From positions 17,094 through 81,093 of the forward strand of contig DAOLIT010000015.1 in assembly GCA_035328405.1 (NCBI GenBank): a stretch of 64,000 nucleotides of DNA, written 5' to 3'. This stretch comes from JAEUKA01 sp035328405. GTDB taxonomy: Bacteria > Myxococcota_A > Polyangia > Palsa-1104 > JAEUJZ01. The position numbers were made by a program, and so were the translations under genes. A model generated the notes under the pieces. That model searched no databases. It was given only the letters and a program-made list of their open reading frames with translations, and was not told the DNA's origin. This document shows positions 53,358-61,323 of this stretch, one piece after another. The stretch's first letter is position 1, and the number at the start of each line of letters is the position of its first letter.

Positions 53358-54249
53358 CCTCGTCGCCGGGTCTTCTTCCCCGACCGACCTCTTTTCCCGA
53401 ACACGTTGGCCTCGCATGCACACACTCGCTGAACAGCTTGCCCAAGAACCGTTTGAATTGGTGTTGTCCTCGGGTTTTTTTGGTTTCTATGCCCACACAG
53501 GTGTCGTCCTTGCCCTGGAGGAAGCCGGGCTGCGGCCCGCTTTGCTCGGCGGTTCTTCAGCCGGGGCGCTCGTCGCTGGCTTGTGGGGTGCCGGTTTGTC
53601 CGCCCACGTTCTCAAAGACACGTTGTTGCAACTCGATCGGGCCGCGTTTTGGGATGTCGATCCGCTGGCCGGTCTTCCTTTTTTTCTGAGGCACGGCGTG
53701 TTGCGCAGCCTCGCAGAGCGGTTGGGTTTCGAGCGGCTGGCCGACGAGGCCACGGGGCCCGGCTTGTTGCGTGGCCTGGCGTTCGATTACTTGCTTCGCG
53801 AGCTGCTTTCGCGTGTGTCCGTCCGTGATTTCTCAGATTGCGCAACGCCCGTCCGCATCGCTGCTTTCAATCTGGCCACACTCAAAACCCAAGTGCTCGA
53901 CGATGGCGACTTGACGCTGGCCATCCGCGCTTCGTGTTGTTTTCCCGGCTTGTTTCAGCCTGTGCGCATCGGAAGCCACCGCTTTCTCGACGGTGGCATT
54001 GCTGACCGGCCTGGCCTGTCGATCGCGAGTCCACGCGCGCGCATTCTTTTTCACCATCTGCCGACTCACTCTCCGTGGAGAAAAATCCTTCGCACGCCGA
54101 ACGAGTGGCCTGCGCTTCCCAAGCTGCATGTGCTCCACGAGCCCTCTCTGCCGCGCCTTTCTCCCTATCGGCTGTCGCCCGGCCCCGAAGCCATCCGTCT
54201 CGCGCTGGACATGACCCGCCGCCGCTTGCGGTCGCCAGCTGAGCCTTAG
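53344..54249 (+). CDS. Patatin-like phospholipase
   Basis: This is a 301-residue protein of the patatin family. The nucleophile elbow GSSAG has Ser72, and the Asp of the dyad lies in FLDGGIADRP. The expected Gly-rich oxyanion loop is represented by SSGFFGFYAHTG just before it. Patatin enzymes cleave acyl chains from phospholipids. The ATG at 53344 overlaps the preceding phosphatase gene by 14 bases; an internal ATG at 53416 is an alternative that would begin at HTLAEQLAQ. The three-gene order plsX, phosphatase, patatin suggests a set for membrane lipid turnover. Confidence 0.85.
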   Translation: MQKHNLVAGSSSPTDLFSRTRWPRMHTLAEQLAQEPFELVLSSGFFGFYAHTGVVLALEEAGLRPALLGGSSAGALVAGLWGAGLSAHVLKDTLLQLDRAAFWDVDPLAGLPFFLRHGVLRSLAERLGFERLADEATGPGLLRGLAFDYLLRELLSRVSVRDFSDCATPVRIAAFNLATLKTQVLDDGDLTLAIRASCCFPGLFQPVRIGSHRFLDGGIADRPGLSIASPRARILFHHLPTHSPWRKILRTPNEWPALPKLHVLHEPSLPRLSPYRLSPGPEAIRLALDMTRRRLRSPAEP

Positions 54250-54380
54250 TCCACCGACCCAACGGCATTTGCAAAGACATCGCGTGCTTCGCCGAATGGT
54301 TTGGAGATAATTCAATGTAAGGACAGATAGTCCTACCTGGAATTTCCCTGTTTTTTATCTCACGCGGTTTCTCTTTTTTT

Positions 54381-54422
54381 CAAAAAGAGTGCTTTGCAAT
54401 TGCGCTTTCCGTGCAAAACAAT
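54381..54422 (+). promoter_or_regulatory. Candidate promoter and shared motif before the XRE-methyltransferase gene
   Basis: In the 224-base gap before the XRE-methyltransferase gene, TTGCAA (54394-54399) and AACAAT (54417-54422) are 17 bases apart and could be a weak sigma-70-type promoter. The -35 element overlaps the end of AAAAGAGTGCTTTGCA (54383-54398), which matches 15 of 16 bases with the baseplate operon leader. The remainder of the gap is AT-rich with T tracts and holds no recognisable gene. Confidence 0.35.
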
Positions 54423-54473
54423 GCAGTTTCATCCGTGCAAATCGAGCACCAAGCGCGTTAACACGGATAGCGA

Positions 54474-55988
54474 ATGTCATGGACTGATACGCCGACCGAG
54501 GCGATGTTATGGACGCCGGGAGATCTCCAGCCGTCTGAGATACAAAGGCATGTCGAGTTTCTTTTGTATCGACTCCAACAACTGGTGGACACAAACCCCG
54601 ACGGAGAAGTTGCGCGCTTGTATTTGCAGCAGATGCAAGACATCGGGCGCTTTGTTTTGATGCAGAGTGAGCCAACGGTCCATCGCGAAAACGACGCACC
54701 GACAACCGACGACCGAAGCGCACTTGTTCGATTTGGTCGAGAACTGATGGAACGGCGACGCAAAGCCCAATTGACCCGAGTCGCGCTTGCGCGGATCACC
54801 AGTCTATCCGAAGCCACGCTCAAACTGATAGAGAAGGGTCATTCTCGCCCAACCCGCAACACGCTCATGCGTTTGTTGGTCGTCAAGAAATTGCAGTTGT
54901 CTCAAAGTGACGTGGAAGGAATTTTGCGAACAAACGGGCGGATGACTCCCATTTTTCAGCCTGTGGAACATCATGTTGCGCCTGAACTGAATTTTCTGGT
55001 GATGCCAGAATACGATAACACACAGATGTTCCTCAATTTTGTTCAGTTTCTACAAGGCTCAGGCGGCCATATTGAACAAACGTATTTATATTTAGATCCA
55101 CTTTCCGTACTGGACTACATATCAATGAAAAAGAAATTGCCCTGTTTTCAAAACAAAGCGGCAACGTCTTTTCATGAAATGGCGAAGCGAATCATGTCAA
55201 AACACGATCGCTTTGAGATTGTGGTCCTCGGTTCTGGAGATGGTCAGACGGCTGTCCAGTTCATTCGCATTCTCTCGGAGGTCCAGCAAGAGGTTGATTT
55301 GGATGTGATCCTTGTCGATATCAGCCAATCGCTTCTCACGACGGCATACCATCACTCCATGCAGGTTCTTGGAAAGATTCCAGGCATTCGCATTGTCGCA
55401 TTGCAAGGAAATTTCCTGCAATTTCAGACACTTCCACCAAAACCACTTCGCACAGATTCAAGAAGAAGAATCGTTGTGTTGCTTGGTTTTACGTTTTCAA
55501 CACTGGATCAAGGGTTTGAATTTTTGGCGAATAAATTGCGAGGTCCGCTCGGTGAACTCGACTTTTTGTTGATCGATGTCTTGCTCGCATATGGGAAAAC
55601 GGACAAAGAAATTACAGACAACGATCCGCTGTTGCGCGATGCGCTGCCGTCGTCGCTGAGAAGATGGCTTGAGCGGCCTCTGAGTCACAGCCTTTCCGGC
55701 ACTGCGCGCATTCGGTTTCAGACAAATCTCGATACACGTTCGCTGCCCAGGAGCTACCTCATCACCATCAACGCGATCGTAGAAAGCCTGCAACAGGACG
55801 AGCGCGTGTTTTCCATGCTCCGCATCAGACGATACGAGCCCAAGTTTTTTGCGCGCCAGATGGAGCTTTTGGGGTGGACTTTGGTCAGCGACATTGGGAA
55901 GCCCCCAAACGACAAATCACTTCACGCCGCGACGATGCTGTTTCGCCGAAACACGCTCCACCTTGTTCAAAGCATGGGACTCACATAG
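54474..55988 (+). CDS. XRE-type HTH fused to EgtD-like methyltransferase domain
   Basis: This is a 504-residue protein. A helical N-terminus is followed by a Cro/C1-type helix-turn-helix at about 83-136 (LVRFGRELMERRRKAQLT, LSEATLKLIEKG). The C-terminal half looks like a SAM methyltransferase of the histidine-methyltransferase (EgtD) type: motif I IVVLGSGDGQTAVQF at about 249-263, VDISQSLL, and a late AATMLFRRN strand. Conserved EgtD substrate residues could not be confirmed by eye. The reading frame is intact and the middle is lower in GC than neighbouring genes. It may be a transcription factor that senses a SAM-linked metabolite, or a methyltransferase with a regulatory HTH. Confidence 0.65.
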   Translation: MSWTDTPTEAMLWTPGDLQPSEIQRHVEFLLYRLQQLVDTNPDGEVARLYLQQMQDIGRFVLMQSEPTVHRENDAPTTDDRSALVRFGRELMERRRKAQLTRVALARITSLSEATLKLIEKGHSRPTRNTLMRLLVVKKLQLSQSDVEGILRTNGRMTPIFQPVEHHVAPELNFLVMPEYDNTQMFLNFVQFLQGSGGHIEQTYLYLDPLSVLDYISMKKKLPCFQNKAATSFHEMAKRIMSKHDRFEIVVLGSGDGQTAVQFIRILSEVQQEVDLDVILVDISQSLLTTAYHHSMQVLGKIPGIRIVALQGNFLQFQTLPPKPLRTDSRRRIVVLLGFTFSTLDQGFEFLANKLRGPLGELDFLLIDVLLAYGKTDKEITDNDPLLRDALPSSLRRWLERPLSHSLSGTARIRFQTNLDTRSLPRSYLITINAIVESLQQDERVFSMLRIRRYEPKFFARQMELLGWTLVSDIGKPPNDKSLHAATMLFRRNTLHLVQSMGLT

Positions 55989-55994
55989 GGGGAC

Positions 55995-56735
55995 CTAGTG
56001 TGTTCCGCCCATTCCCCCCATTCCGTGTGGCGCTCCCATTCCCGATCCCGGTTGCTGTCCTTCTTTTCGCACTGTGTCCAGCAGCAACACCCGATCTTTG
56101 CCCGGCAACAGGAACGGACCCGATTGTCCTTCCACATCTCCTGGTTGTCTTGTGCTCGCGTCTTCGTCCTGATCCACCCGCCCCAGCAGCAGCACTTGCC
56201 CCTTTGGGATTCCTCCCATTCCCATCAGGTCGCGTTCTGAAAGCGAAAACAACATCTCCTGACCGGTGAGCCGCAGTTTTTTCGCCGCAAACACCGGCCC
56301 TGGCTTTCCGTTGTCAAGCATTCCGCGAGCCGACAAAAACACCGTCGCCCCATCCTTGGCTTGCGCCTTCACGGAATCCACGACCTTCAACACCCCTGAG
56401 ACAAGCACCGGCCCCTCTTGCTTGGCACCCTCACCCTCCCATGCAGAAGGACTATCATGAACATGCGGTGCAGAAGCTGCGTGCGGTGAGTCCGTTTGCT
56501 GTGGCCCCTGTTCTTCGTGCGGTCCGTGCGGCCCGTGCGGAGACTGAACCGGCAAACCATGAATCGGCAGAGCCCCAGCCTGTCCAACCGGTTTCGCACT
56601 CCCTTCTGGAAGCGGAGGCAAGCTCGGCGGCGGGGGCGGCACAGTCCGTTCCGACTTGTTGCAGCCATTCCCCCCCAAAAAACCACCAAAAGTCAGCACA
56701 CAGGTGAACACAACCACTCGACGAGTCAAAAACAT
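55995..56735 (-). CDS. Lipoprotein with CcmI/CycH-like C-terminal domain
   Basis: This is a 246-residue lipoprotein (GGNGC, Cys25). After Pro-rich and His/Gly-rich low-complexity stretches (about 30-105), residues about 115-225 match the periplasmic C-terminal domain of cytochrome c biogenesis protein CcmI: VSGVLKVVDS, GATVFLSARGM, GPVFAAKKLRL, LLLGRVDQDEDAS and TRQPGDVEGQSG. The tail is Gly/Met/His-rich (GMGAPHGMGGMGGTH) and could bind metal. No other cytochrome maturation gene is adjacent. It is divergent from the ferredoxin reductase gene, with only 18 bases between the starts. Confidence 0.6.
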   Translation of the reverse strand: MFLTRRVVVFTCVLTFGGFLGGNGCNKSERTVPPPPPSLPPLPEGSAKPVGQAGALPIHGLPVQSPHGPHGPHEEQGPQQTDSPHAASAPHVHDSPSAWEGEGAKQEGPVLVSGVLKVVDSVKAQAKDGATVFLSARGMLDNGKPGPVFAAKKLRLTGQEMLFSLSERDLMGMGGIPKGQVLLLGRVDQDEDASTRQPGDVEGQSGPFLLPGKDRVLLLDTVRKEGQQPGSGMGAPHGMGGMGGTH

Positions 56736-56753
56736 GGCGATACCGTATCATCC

Positions 56754-57473
56754 GTGAACCCAAGAAACCAATACGCACGTTTGCTGGCCAAACGTCCCCT
56801 CGCACAAAACACCCTCGAACTTGTGTTCGCCCTTCCCATGGGTCCTCTGTCGTTTCGGCCCGGCCAGTTTGTCTCTTTTCGCATTGGCACCGACGATCTT
56901 GGCAACGCGATGATGCGCAGTTATTCCATCGCCTCCCTTCCCGAAGAACCCGAGCTGCGCTTGATTTTGCGCACCATCTTGGACGGCAAAGCGTCCGCGT
57001 TTTTTGCCGCCCTTCCCATCGGTGGCGAAGCGATGTTCACCGGTCCCATGGGTTTTTTCGTCAACGAGCTAAGCCACCCAGGTGATGTGGTTTACGTCGC
57101 CACCGGCACCGGAATCGCCGCGATTTTCCCCATGCTCCGCGAGACCCTCCTTCGTCCCGAAGCGTCGCGGGTCTATCTGTTGTGGGGTCTGCGCTGCGAA
57201 GCGGATGTCTTTTGGGAAGGCGAGCTCCTCGCCCTGCAAACCCAGCACCCCCGCTTCTCCTTTCACGTCTACCTCTCAAAACCGCAAGGACCTTGGCCTG
57301 ACACCCAAAGGGGCCGCGTCCTTTCCCCCCTTCTTGCCCTTTTGCCGTCTCTGTCCCACGCCACCTTCTATCTGTGCGGCAACGGCCACATGATCGAGGA
57401 CGCCAAAGCCACCCTCGTCGCCCAAGGCATCCCCCGAAAACGCCAAATCCGCACCGAAGCCTTCTTTGACTAA
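56754..57473 (+). CDS. Ferredoxin-NADP(+) reductase-like flavoprotein
   Basis: This is a 239-residue FAD and NAD(P)H-binding oxidoreductase. FAD contacts are RSYSIAS (RxYS motif) at about 46-52, and the nucleotide-binding loop is VATGTGIAAIFPM with late CGNGHMIEDA. The domain order and length match bacterial Fpr enzymes that exchange electrons between NADPH and ferredoxin or flavodoxin. I selected the GTG at 56754 because family similarity begins there. It leaves only 18 bases to the divergent lipoprotein start, so the start or promoter arrangement is uncertain; an upstream extension is in frame but overlaps the lipoprotein gene. Confidence 0.82.
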   Translation: MNPRNQYARLLAKRPLAQNTLELVFALPMGPLSFRPGQFVSFRIGTDDLGNAMMRSYSIASLPEEPELRLILRTILDGKASAFFAALPIGGEAMFTGPMGFFVNELSHPGDVVYVATGTGIAAIFPMLRETLLRPEASRVYLLWGLRCEADVFWEGELLALQTQHPRFSFHVYLSKPQGPWPDTQRGRVLSPLLALLPSLSHATFYLCGNGHMIEDAKATLVAQGIPRKRQIRTEAFFD

Positions 57474-57483
57474 ACCCACATCA

Positions 57484-57520
57484 CCCCTTCCCGCGAACTC
57501 GTCCGCGCGGGGTTGAGGGG
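57484..57520. terminator. GC-rich hairpin between convergent genes
   Basis: The inner stem CCCGCG / CGCGGG (57490-57495 and 57506-57511) is flanked by CCCC and GGGG that can extend the pairing. It lies between the convergent reductase and EgtU-like genes. No T run follows on either strand, so it is only a candidate bidirectional terminator. The other bases of this 141-base gap show nothing recognisable. Confidence 0.3.
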
Positions 57521-57614
57521 ACAGGCCCGACGTACCTGGTTTTCTCAAGTGAGGGAGGGGGGCACAGCAGCCACCACAGACTGAATGTCTGAGATGCCGC
57601 AAAGGACCGCTGCA

Positions 57615-59135
57615 CTACGGGGGTGCAGGTGCTGTGAACGTTTTGGCAGCAGCCTCGGGGGTTAGGTGATCTTCATCCACCTTTTGGTTGAGTTTGCGCA
57701 TCGTGTTGGCGTCGATTCGTCCTTCCAGTCCGTGCAGGCTTTGGATGACGGATTTCAGTTCCCGCTGTGCGCGGGCCCCAGCCAAGATCACCGCATCGTA
57801 GGGAGGGATGGCACCCCGGTCGTCGTCCAATACCACCAAGTCGTACGCGGCGATCCGACCATCCGTAGAGAAGGCACCAATGATGTCCACTTGTCCGCTC
57901 TTGGCTGCTTCATACAGCAAAGAAGGGTCCATGCTCCGCTGCTCTGCAAAGCTGAGTCCGTAGTTCCTGGTGATCGATCGCCATTCGCTACGTTGGAACA
58001 GCTCGTAGTCGGCACCGATGCGAAGTCGGTTGGCATGCGGTGCCAAGTCGCTGAGTCGATGGATTCCCAATCGGTTTGCATCTACCCTGCGCATCGCGAG
58101 TGCGTACGTGTTTTCAAACCCAAGGGAAGCAACCACAAGCACGCCGTACTTTTGGGAAAGCTCTGTGCGAACCTGAGAGAGCAGCTCGCTGCGTGCGGGG
58201 CGGGGTTCACTATGTCCCAGCACGGCGGACCACAGCGTGCCGGAATAGTCTACGTAGACATCGATCTGTCCAGCGACCAGCGCATCGAAGACCACCGTTG
58301 AACCCAGCGATTCCATCATCCGCGTGGGAAGACCGGTGTCCCGCGAAACGGTCTGCGCAAGTACGTGCGCCAAGGTGTAGCTCTCTGTGAATGTCTTGGC
58401 ACCAATCGTTACGCTTGCGCGTCCGGGACTTTTCAGGGCGGAAATGACAGGCCGCAGAGCAGCGATGCAAAGCAGTGCGACTAGCGCCAGTCCTATCTGG
58501 AGACGAACCCGGCTGCGCCGCTCGATTCCTTCCCCGATGGTTCGGATGGTGACGTCCACCAAAAGGGCAAGCACTGCTGATGCCACACAACCAAGCAACA
58601 CAGCCGAATAATTGCGCGTCTGAAGTCCACCAAAAATGTAGTTCCCAAGACTCGGCGCACCAACTGGCGTAGACAGCGTTGCGGTACCCACGGTCCATAC
58701 CGCAGAAGTGCGGACCCCGGCAGCGATCACTGGCAACGCGATGGGCAGTTCAACCTGCAAAAGCGACTCTCGATCGGTCATGCCGACGCCGCGTGCTGCT
58801 TCAAGAAGTGCGGGGTCCACGCTCGATAGTCCAGTCACCGTGTTGCGCAAAATCGGCAACAAGCTGTACAGAAACAGCCCAAGCAATGCGGGCAGATATC
58901 CGATGCTGCTGGCACCTATCGCAGCCAGAGCAGGCACCATGATGGCAAGCAGCGCCAAGCCGGGAATCGTCTGAAGGACACTGGCTAGGCCCAGCACAGG
59001 CGCTTCCAGTCGGGGATGGCGATGAACCAGTATTCCGAGTGGAACACTGATGGACACACCCAACGCCAGCGCCGCCAACGAGAGCGCCAAGTGCGCCGTG
59101 AGGTACGTGGGCAAGAGCGCAAGCTGCTCGTTCAT
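57615..59135 (-). CDS. EgtU-like ABC importer: permease fused to substrate-binding domain
   Basis: This is a 506-residue protein. The N-terminal half (about 1-215) is a binding-protein-dependent permease with five or six helices and the ATPase-contact loop EAARGVGMTDRESLLQVELP. The C-terminal half (about 240-495) is a glycine-betaine/choline type binding domain: SVTIGAKTFTESYTLAHVLAQ in part, VVFDALVAGQIDVYVDYSGT in part, and LGFENTYALAMRR. This fused layout occurs in OpuC/OsmU-type betaine importers and in EgtU, the ergothioneine importer. The egtD/egtB genes in the same operon favour ergothioneine or a related trimethylammonium thiol as substrate. The start overlaps the ATPase gene by four bases. 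Confidence 0.82.
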   Translation of the reverse strand: MNEQLALLPTYLTAHLALSLAALALGVSISVPLGILVHRHPRLEAPVLGLASVLQTIPGLALLAIMVPALAAIGASSIGYLPALLGLFLYSLLPILRNTVTGLSSVDPALLEAARGVGMTDRESLLQVELPIALPVIAAGVRTSAVWTVGTATLSTPVGAPSLGNYIFGGLQTRNYSAVLLGCVASAVLALLVDVTIRTIGEGIERRSRVRLQIGLALVALLCIAALRPVISALKSPGRASVTIGAKTFTESYTLAHVLAQTVSRDTGLPTRMMESLGSTVVFDALVAGQIDVYVDYSGTLWSAVLGHSEPRPARSELLSQVRTELSQKYGVLVVASLGFENTYALAMRRVDANRLGIHRLSDLAPHANRLRIGADYELFQRSEWRSITRNYGLSFAEQRSMDPSLLYEAAKSGQVDIIGAFSTDGRIAAYDLVVLDDDRGAIPPYDAVILAGARAQRELKSVIQSLHGLEGRIDANTMRKLNQKVDEDHLTPEAAAKTFTAPAPP

Positions 59136-59899
59136 TCCCTTGAACCTCCAAGCACAGACTGGACAAGCTTTGCCTGACGGCGCGGAGCGGAGACCAGCTC
59201 ATCGACATACGGATGAGCCGGTGAGGTCGCAAGCTCCCGGAATGTCCCCCACTGAAGAAGCCGACCGTCTTTGAGAACGGCCACCCGATCCGCCAGTGCC
59301 ATTGCTTCCGTCACATCATGCGTCACAAAGACCGCCGTCAGGCCGAGGGAGCGCCGAATCCGATTGAACGATGTCTGTAGCCGTTCTCTGGTGGGTGGAT
59401 CGAGAGCACCAAACGGTTCGTCAAGGAGCAGTACCGGGGGCTCTGCCGCGAGTGCCCTGGCAACAGCCACGCGCTGCGCCTGGCCTCCGGACAGCTCGCC
59501 TGGAAGCCGATTCATCATCGCCGCAGGATCGAGTTCGACGAGATCGAGCAGCGTCTTGACTCGTGTCAAAATCCGGGCGGCATCCCAACCGAGCAGGCGC
59601 GGTGTGATGCCAATGTTTTCTGCCACGGAAAGATGTGGGAACAATCCTAGGCGCTGAAACACATAGCCGATCCGACGACGTAGGGCGTGGGCTTGCTGGT
59701 CCTTCACATCTTCACCGGCCACGCGAATGGTTCCGCTGGTCGGTTCGACCAAGCGATTGATCATTTTGCAAGTGGTGGTCTTGCCGGAACCCGAGCCTCC
59801 CAGGAGCACCAGCAGTTCTCCTGGTTCGACCCGCAGCGATACGCTGTCCACCACGCACTGATTGCCATACCGCTTGGTCACGCAGTTCAGATCGATCAT
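59132..59899 (-). CDS. ABC transporter ATPase, EgtV/OpuCA-like
   Basis: This is a 255-residue ATPase that should power the fused permease encoded next to it. Walker A GGSGSGKT (34-41), the Q-loop FQRLGLFPHLSV, signature LSGGQAQRVAVARAL and Walker B VLLLDEPFGALD are intact, and the switch His lies in VTHDVTEA. The C-terminal CBS domains of OpuAA/ProV proteins are absent; the protein ends soon after the ATPase fold, as in short OpuCA/EgtV forms. It overlaps both neighbours by four bases (ATGA), so all genes of this operon are translationally coupled. Confidence 0.9.
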   Translation of the reverse strand: MIDLNCVTKRYGNQCVVDSVSLRVEPGELLVLLGGSGSGKTTTCKMINRLVEPTSGTIRVAGEDVKDQQAHALRRRIGYVFQRLGLFPHLSVAENIGITPRLLGWDAARILTRVKTLLDLVELDPAAMMNRLPGELSGGQAQRVAVARALAAEPPVLLLDEPFGALDPPTRERLQTSFNRIRRSLGLTAVFVTHDVTEAMALADRVAVLKDGRLLQWGTFRELATSPAHPYVDELVSAPRRQAKLVQSVLGGSRE

Positions 59900-61323
59900 C
59901 GACAGCCTCGATGATTTTGCCCTAGTGTGTTGGTGATCCGCTGGCGAGCCTGCATGGCCGCGCGTTTCATCTGCGGAAGGATGAGCTCTGCAAACGCCAG
60001 GGGAATCCCGGCAGCGTCCTCGGCTACGGACGTATAGCGGTCCAGCACCGACGGCACCGGCTCAGCAGGCAAACTTGCCAGCAAATCCAGTCCGAACGGG
60101 CCAAGCAACCCGCGTGCGCCACACAGGGAAAGCGCCAGCCTGCTCTCCTCTATCTGTCCGATGCATTCAAACGGGGTGTGCACTCCCAACCCCATCATGT
60201 CTTGAAAGAAAGCTCGGTTTTCGGGGCGCTCCAATAGATCGGAGGAAAACAGGGCATCAACGGGCTCTCGCGACAAGTGTGCGCGGTAGCTCAACCAGAC
60301 ATATGCGCACTTGGGACAACGCTGACACCAAGGTTTTGCGACGTTGCAAGAGTGTGTGTCGCCAATCAGCGTCTCATCCATACGCAGCAGTTCAAAAATC
60401 ACCACGTCAAAGATCGGCATCAAGATGCCAAAGACACCCAGGTCTGACACAAGCTGAGTGCGAATGTATGCGTTGAGCAACTGCTGCGCCGCGAGAGATT
60501 TTCCCCACTGATGATTCACTTCCTCACCGGTCACAGACCAGATCAAGTTGCCTCGGTTCGCACTGGCTTCGTGTCCCAGCACAGCGTGGGAATAGCCATG
60601 CGCAAGCAGGATGGGAAGAGCCGCAAAGATGGAACTAGGAGTCTCTGCCGCCGTGACTGTATGAACGCCAGCCTCGGGCCCTAGTAGCTCAAGAACCGGC
60701 GCATCGAAGAAGTCATCCATGACAATCTGCCGGTGTCTCTTTTGCGGTTTTCCGTGATCGAGCAGCCGATCGACAAGCTGCTGCTGCATGCGCGAACGAC
60801 CGTACACGCTTGATGTATATGCGAACGACGCAAAGGGAATCTGGGCTCGCTCAAGCAGCTTCATGGATACCAAGCTGTCTTTGCCCCCGCCACAGAACAG
60901 CAGAACCGATGATGAACTTCGGTCAGAAGTGACAGCCGAAACTTCGTTGGTGGATGGCTCGCTCATCCACTGTGGCGCAGGTTCATCGGGCAGGTTGTTT
61001 TCAAATCGCCACTGCGCCCAAACGTGGTGAATCACCGTTGTCCACAGCGTCTCCAGCGCCACAGTGTGATGATGAGCGTAGGGGCCCAGATCCAGCCACT
61101 GCGGACGCAAGCTTACGATCTTGTTTATCTCAAACAGTGCAGCGTGAACAAACAGTCGCTCTAGAAAGCTTTTGCCGAAGCGGTGCTCCAGATCTTCCAG
61201 ATTGGTATCGGGATACCAGTACACAGTCTGGAACCGCAGCTCATCAAGAGAACATCGCATCACAAGCTGATGCTTCGTAAAGTGAATCGCATCCAGGCGA
61301 AGTGTCTTGGGACGGTGCATCAT
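59896..61323 (-). CDS. MurL-like PP-loop protein in the ergothioneine operon
   Basis: This is a 475-residue protein. It has an ATP-binding PP-loop FCGGGKDSLVS (Gly145-Ser150), a conserved block LGHEASANRGNL and EEVNHQWGKS at about 249-275, a Cys cluster SCNVAKPWCQRCPKC (Cys326, Cys333, Cys336, Cys339), and PFECIGQIEES near 405. This combination resembles MurL, the UDP-MurNAc-L-Ala-L-Glu epimerase. Here it is encoded between egtB and the ABC importer with overlapping starts and stops, so it may instead act on a product of the ergothioneine-type pathway or be a horizontally clustered MurL. No MurD-type partner gene is present nearby. Confidence 0.65.
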   Translation of the reverse strand: MMHRPKTLRLDAIHFTKHQLVMRCSLDELRFQTVYWYPDTNLEDLEHRFGKSFLERLFVHAALFEINKIVSLRPQWLDLGPYAHHHTVALETLWTTVIHHVWAQWRFENNLPDEPAPQWMSEPSTNEVSAVTSDRSSSSVLLFCGGGKDSLVSMKLLERAQIPFASFAYTSSVYGRSRMQQQLVDRLLDHGKPQKRHRQIVMDDFFDAPVLELLGPEAGVHTVTAAETPSSIFAALPILLAHGYSHAVLGHEASANRGNLIWSVTGEEVNHQWGKSLAAQQLLNAYIRTQLVSDLGVFGILMPIFDVVIFELLRMDETLIGDTHSCNVAKPWCQRCPKCAYVWLSYRAHLSREPVDALFSSDLLERPENRAFFQDMMGLGVHTPFECIGQIEESRLALSLCGARGLLGPFGLDLLASLPAEPVPSVLDRYTSVAEDAAGIPLAFAELILPQMKRAAMQARQRITNTLGQNHRGCR

